Shown one piece after another: positions 53,780-64,000 of a DNA stretch of 64,000 nt. A program made the position numbers and the translations under genes. The notes below the pieces were generated by a model. The model saw nothing but the letters and a program-made list of their open reading frames with translations. It was not told the DNA's origin and ran no database searches. This DNA comes from Streptomyces misionensis. Its GTDB lineage: Bacteria; Actinomycetota; Actinomycetes; Streptomycetales; Streptomycetaceae. The DNA lies in NCBI RefSeq assembly GCF_900104815.1, contig NZ_FNTD01000004.1:6695001-6759000 (forward strand), given 5' to 3'. Each line of letters begins with the position of its first letter. The stretch's first letter is position 1.

Positions 53780-55069
53780 GTGGAAATGCCACGCAAGGTG
53801 TCAGCGAGGCTGGCCGCCGTGTTGGCGGCGACCAGCCTCGTGCTGTCGGTCCTGATCATGGCGACGCCGGCCTCCGCGGCGTCCCTGACCCAGGTGACGA
53901 ACTTCGGCGACAACCCCGGCAACATGCAGATGTACGTCTACGTGCCGGACACCCACACCGCGAAGCCGCCCATCGTCCTGGCCATGCACGGCTGCGGCGG
54001 CTCCGGCCCGGCCTTCTACTCCGGCAGCGAGTTCGCGTCGCTCGCCGATCGGTACGGATTCATCGTCATCTATCCGACCGCCACACAGTCGGCGGGGTTC
54101 GGTAACTGCTTCGACACCTGGTCGGACGCGGCCAAGCACCGCGGTGGAGGCAGTGACCCGGTCTCCCTGATCTCGATGATCAACTATGTGGAGCAGCACT
54201 ACAACGGCGACGCGGAGCGGGTCTTCGCCACCGGGAGTTCATCCGGCGGCATGATGACCGACGAGATGCTGGCCCTCTACCCTGACGTGTTCAAGGCGGG
54301 CGCGGCCTTCATGGGCGTTCCGTTCGGGTGCTTCGCCGACGCGGCCGACTACCCGCCCTCGACCAGCAAGTGCACCGGCGGGAGCATGACGAAGACCCCG
54401 CAGGAGTGGGGCGATCTCGTGCGGCAGGCCTACCCGGGATACGCCGGGCCGCGGCCGCCCCTCCAGCTGTGGCACGGAACCAGTGACACCCTCGTGCCGT
54501 ACCAGCTGCTTCAGGAGGACATCAAGCAGTGGACCGACGTGTTCGGGGTGAGCCGGACACCGACGTCCACCGACACGCCGCAGGCAGGATGGACGCGGCA
54601 GCGCTTCGCCGACGTGTCCGGCACGACGGACGTGGAGGCGTACAGCGTCCAGGGCGCCGGTCACTCTCTTCCGTCGAGCGGGATGGCGGGATACGCCATC
54701 CAGTTCTTCGGTCTCGCCGGGAGCCCGGGTACCACCCCGCCGGCCGGCGGCACCGGGTGCAAGGTGACCACGGCGGTCAGCTCGTGGAACACCGGAATGA
54801 CCGAGAACATCACCATCACCGACACGGGCGGTTCCGCGGTGAACGGATGGTCGCTGAAGTTCACCCTCCCCGGCGGGCAGACGATCACCAACGGGTGGAA
54901 TGCCTCCTACACGCCGTCGAGCGGTCAGGTGACCGCGACCAACGCGGGTTTCAACGGAGCGATCGCTCCGGGGCAGTCGACGACGATCGGCTTCCAGGCC
55001 ACGCACACCGGCGACACGGCCGCGCCGACGGCCTTCGTCCTCAACGGCGCGACCTGCGCCACAGGCTGA
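53780..55069 (+). CDS. Secreted PHB-depolymerase-family esterase with CBM2
   Basis: 429 aa from a GTG with AGGGAG six bases upstream. A signal peptide ends around residue 34 (IMATPASAAS). The alpha/beta-hydrolase domain has an oxyanion motif MHGCGGSG, nucleophile GSSSGG, acid LWHGTSDTLVP and His in QGAGHSLPS, as in feruloyl and acetyl-xylan esterases of the LpqC/PHB-depolymerase family. After a Pro/Gly linker comes a family 2 carbohydrate-binding module (CKVTTAVSSWNTGM ... NGWSLKFTLP ... NGWNASYTP) with the three surface Trp that bind cellulose or xylan. It probably removes ester side groups from xylan, preparing it for the xylanase encoded next. Confidence 0.88.
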   Translation: MEMPRKVSARLAAVLAATSLVLSVLIMATPASAASLTQVTNFGDNPGNMQMYVYVPDTHTAKPPIVLAMHGCGGSGPAFYSGSEFASLADRYGFIVIYPTATQSAGFGNCFDTWSDAAKHRGGGSDPVSLISMINYVEQHYNGDAERVFATGSSSGGMMTDEMLALYPDVFKAGAAFMGVPFGCFADAADYPPSTSKCTGGSMTKTPQEWGDLVRQAYPGYAGPRPPLQLWHGTSDTLVPYQLLQEDIKQWTDVFGVSRTPTSTDTPQAGWTRQRFADVSGTTDVEAYSVQGAGHSLPSSGMAGYAIQFFGLAGSPGTTPPAGGTGCKVTTAVSSWNTGMTENITITDTGGSAVNGWSLKFTLPGGQTITNGWNASYTPSSGQVTATNAGFNGAIAPGQSTTIGFQATHTGDTAAPTAFVLNGATCATG

Positions 55070-55088
55070 TCTGACCGGCCGGACACCT

Positions 55089-55119
55089 GGCGGGGCGGAA
55101 CTTCAGGTCTCCGCCCGCC
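55089..55119 (+). terminator. Hairpin terminator of the esterase gene
   Basis: GGCGGGGCGGA (55089-55099) pairs with TCCGCCCGCC (55110-55119), with one bulged G and a ten-base loop, 20 bases after the stop codon. Confidence 0.65.
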
Positions 55120-55236
55120 GGGCGAGCGATGCGGAAGGGGGGAGGGGCTCACAGCCGAGAGGTCGGACTGCCCCCTGCTATGTCATGAACAGATCAAATC
55201 ACCAACGTTCGCCTACGAGAGGATCAGGACGTCCCC

Positions 55237-55359
55237 ATGCGCAGACGAAGCCTCAACCACAGGCACATCTCAGGGGTGTTCACCGCCAAGTCGCCCCATG
55301 AGACCCGCGGTTACGACCAGCTGCCGTGGCGGCCGGGCGTCCGCACCCTCCAGCGCTGA
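55237..55359 (+). CDS. Possible 40-aa ORF upstream of the xylanase
   Basis: Starts MRRRSLNHRHISGVFTAKSP and ends VRTLQR. A weak GAGAGGATCAGGA precedes the ATG. It is Arg/His-rich with no signal or membrane helix and no recognised family. It could be a regulatory leader peptide for the xylanase gene 73 bases downstream, or chance. Confidence 0.3.
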   Translation: MRRRSLNHRHISGVFTAKSPHETRGYDQLPWRPGVRTLQR

Positions 55360-55378
55360 CCCCCCGGCGCACCGGTAG

Positions 55379-56872
<1,494 letters not shown>

Positions 56873-56965
56873 CCTTGACGTGACGGCAGCCGCCGCCCGG
56901 TACGGAAACCGCTGCGCCGACACGGTGGCGGTACCCGTGCGGACCACCCCTGCGGCCCGGTGACG

Positions 56966-57001
56966 AGTCGGCTCCGCCCCGATCACGGGACGGAGCCGAC
57001 T
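56966..57001. terminator. Bidirectional terminator between xylanase and GH59 genes
   Basis: AGTCGGCTCCG (56966-56976) pairs with CGGAGCCGACT (56991-57001); an inner CCCG/CGGG pair gives a near-continuous stem with loop ATCA. Confidence 0.85.
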
Positions 57002-57099
57002 GCCTTACGGACTCGGAGATGTCGTACTCGGGGGATCGTCCACTCGTTGCGGAACGGACGGGAGGGCCGGTCGCGCCGAGACGACCGGCCTGTTCGGGA

Positions 57100-59625
<2,526 letters not shown>

Positions 59626-59688
59626 TCACGTGGCGGTCCTCCGGGCCGGCCTGAGGACCGCCGCCTTCCCCGCGTATATGGTCCGGCG

Positions 59689-61206
59689 TCAGCGGTAGTC
59701 GGCAGCGGTGACGTCGGACTGCACCGCGTTGTCCGTCGCGTCGGACGGGTATCCCGCGACGACCGCCCCTTCGTAGAAAGTGCCGGCGCTCAGGTTGGCG
59801 CCGCCGCCTGGCTTGCAGCAGTCACCACCGCTTCCCAGCACGATGGCCCCTTGCTTCTTCATGGGGCTGTAGCCGCTGGGCAGTTTGCCGTCCCACACGG
59901 TGGTGAGGCCACCGGACTGCGCGTCACCGCCCTTGAGGGCGAATCTCGACGTGCCGTCGTTCTTCAGCATGGCGGTGACGAACTTGCCGGTGAAGGCGCG
60001 CTGGCCGGTGTTCCAGGACTGGCTGCCCCCGGAGTAGAGACCCCATTCGAGGTCCGCCTGGACCCAGGGTCCGCTGCCCGAGCAGCCGCCGAACCAGCAC
60101 TCGGTGCCGAAGTTGATCGCGTCCATGGCACCGGCGGCGTCGGCCTTGCGTGTCGTCTCACTGTTGCCGTAGTCGAAGCAGCAGCCGTTGTTCACGTGGG
60201 TGCCGCTGGTGACCATGTACGCGCCCTCGGGCGCGCTGCCGGTCGGCACACCTGTCAGGTGGCCGTCCCGCCAATAGCTGTTGCCCGGGTTGATGTACAG
60301 CGAGTACGCCTTGGTGCCGCCGGCCGTCAGCGACTCCGAGGTCGCCTTCGCCGGACTGCTCTGACTCGATCCGGGAACCTGTGCCGAGCCCTGGTACCAC
60401 AGGTCGTTGCCGTGCCCCGACTGGTCGTAGACCACGGTGATCACGCAAGCGGTGCCCGAGCAGAACGAGTCCTGCGCCGCCGCGTTGGCGTAGCCGCCGG
60501 GCGCGAGTACTCCGATGTCCCTGGTCGCGTTGTCCGACGAGCGCCTGACCTGGTACAGGTTGCCGCTGTAGGAGGCGTACAGCGCGCGGACCGTACTGTG
60601 CGCGGCCACACAGGGCGTACCGCCCGCGGCGTAGATGTCGCAGGAGTGCGGGCCGCCTGCCGACGGCGGTGTCGTCGGCGACGACACGCTCCATTTCTGG
60701 TTGCTCTGGCCGTTGCAGGTCCACAGGACGACCGCGGTCCCGTTGGCGGTGCCGGCCCCGCTGACGTCCAGACACAGTCCCGACTGCACTCCTGTGACGG
60801 ACCCGTCGGAGTTGTGCCGCCACTGCTGGTTGGACTGGCCGTTGCAGGTCCAGATGATCACCTGGGTTCCCGGCGTGGTCTGGGCGTTGGAGGCGTCCAC
60901 GCACCGGGTGCCGCCCATGGTCCTCAGCTCACCGGACGACGAGAACTCGAACGCCTGGTTCGCCTGGCCGTTGCAGTCCCAGATCTCCAGGGCGGTGCCG
61001 GCCGTGTCGACGCCGCCCTTGACGTCGAGACACCGGCTCGAGGCCGAACTCACCAGCGGTACCGCCGCCGCGGACGCCGGCGCCGACCATGTCAGCGCCG
61101 TCGCCAGCATCGTGGCCAGCAGTGCCATCACACAGGCGACGGCGGCTGTCGGGGAGCGGCGTCTTCTCACCGCGGCGCCCCGGTGGGAAACGGCTAACGG
61201 AAGCAT
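59689..61206 (-). CDS. Secreted alpha-L-arabinofuranosidase (GH54) with N-terminal CBM13
   Basis: 505 aa from the ATG at 61206; a long signal sequence ends around residue 48. A ricin-type CBM13 (about 48-173) with QxW repeats precedes the GH54 catalytic domain, which begins [22 protein letters not shown]. By alignment with AkAbfB the nucleophile is Glu350 in CCFDYGNSE and the acid/base is Asp462 in GSGGDCC. It ends shortly after YPSDATDNAVQSDVTAADYR and lacks the C-terminal arabinose-binding CBM42 of fungal enzymes. It removes arabinose side chains from arabinoxylan or arabinan. Confidence 0.9.
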   Translation of the reverse strand: MLPLAVSHRGAAVRRRRSPTAAVACVMALLATMLATALTWSAPASAAAVPLVSSASSRCLDVKGGVDTAGTALEIWDCNGQANQAFEFSSSGELRTMGGTRCVDASNAQTTPGTQVIIWTCNGQSNQQWRHNSDGSVTGVQSGLCLDVSGAGTANGTAVVLWTCNGQSNQKWSVSSPTTPPSAGGPHSCDIYAAGGTPCVAAHSTVRALYASYSGNLYQVRRSSDNATRDIGVLAPGGYANAAAQDSFCSGTACVITVVYDQSGHGNDLWYQGSAQVPGSSQSSPAKATSESLTAGGTKAYSLYINPGNSYWRDGHLTGVPTGSAPEGAYMVTSGTHVNNGCCFDYGNSETTRKADAAGAMDAINFGTECWFGGCSGSGPWVQADLEWGLYSGGSQSWNTGQRAFTGKFVTAMLKNDGTSRFALKGGDAQSGGLTTVWDGKLPSGYSPMKKQGAIVLGSGGDCCKPGGGANLSAGTFYEGAVVAGYPSDATDNAVQSDVTAADYR

Positions 61207-61280
61207 TGTCCTGATCCTCACAGGCTTGGGGGACAAAGGGGGTGAAGGGGGCGGAGAGCCGGCAGGGCCCGGGCCGGTGA

Positions 61281-64000
<2,720 letters not shown>

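Overview
The window is high-GC actinobacterial DNA and almost certainly a Streptomyces chromosome. Codon third positions are strongly G/C biased, GTG and TTG starts are common, a conservon (cvn) operon is present, and the order idi / CDF transporter / glycopolymer genes / complete hopanoid operon is the one I know from S. coelicolor. Most annotations come from family recognition of the translated proteins; no database search was run.

Layout. 1-13.7 kb is housekeeping and scattered accessory genes: a secreted M1 peptidase fragment, a secreted Xaa-Pro dipeptidyl-peptidase, a D-amino-acid oxidase, an ABC-F protein, Tex, a small secreted His/Asp/Arg-repeat protein, an enoyl-CoA hydratase-fold protein that lacks both catalytic Glu, a DUF308 membrane protein, a HATPase protein, IPP isomerase, a CDF metal exporter and GalE. 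14.3-21.3 kb is a tightly coupled operon with two CDP-alcohol phosphotransferases, a nucleotidyltransferase, a glycerol-1-phosphate-dehydrogenase-like enzyme, a GT2 glycosyltransferase and a Wzm/Wzt-type ABC exporter. It looks like a pathway for a polyol-phosphate glycoconjugate. A candidate PHO box lies upstream. 21.6-35.4 kb is a full hopanoid operon (hpnC, hpnD, small ORF, hpnE, prenyl synthase, shc, hpnG, hpnH, ispG, dxs, hpnO), followed by an XRE-cupin regulator with two TTGCC-N5-GGCAA operators and a 40-aa membrane peptide.

35.4-52 kb holds a tyrosine phosphatase, a GH36 alpha-galactosidase, an SGNH hydrolase, an MBL-fold hydrolase, a conservon (cvnA-B-C-D plus a GAF protein whose 3' end looks frameshifted), threonine catabolism (tdh-kbl), a LysR regulator, MmcQ/YjbR, an MFS exporter, a split transketolase and tRNA-Pro(GGG). 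Just downstream of the tRNA is a short antisense stretch resembling a tyrosine-integrase box.

52.4-64 kb is a hemicellulose/galactan-degrading island: a PaaX-like regulator, a CBM2 esterase, a GH10 xylanase, a GH59 galactocerebrosidase-like enzyme, two GH54 arabinofuranosidases and a truncated GH27 alpha-galactosidase. Five of these six secreted enzymes carry ricin-type CBM13 lectin domains.

The best candidates for undescribed biology are the polyol-phosphate glycoconjugate operon with its PHO box, its second CDP-alcohol transferase with a non-canonical motif, the small ORFs embedded in the hopanoid operon, and the bacterial GH59 enzyme in a plant-polysaccharide locus.
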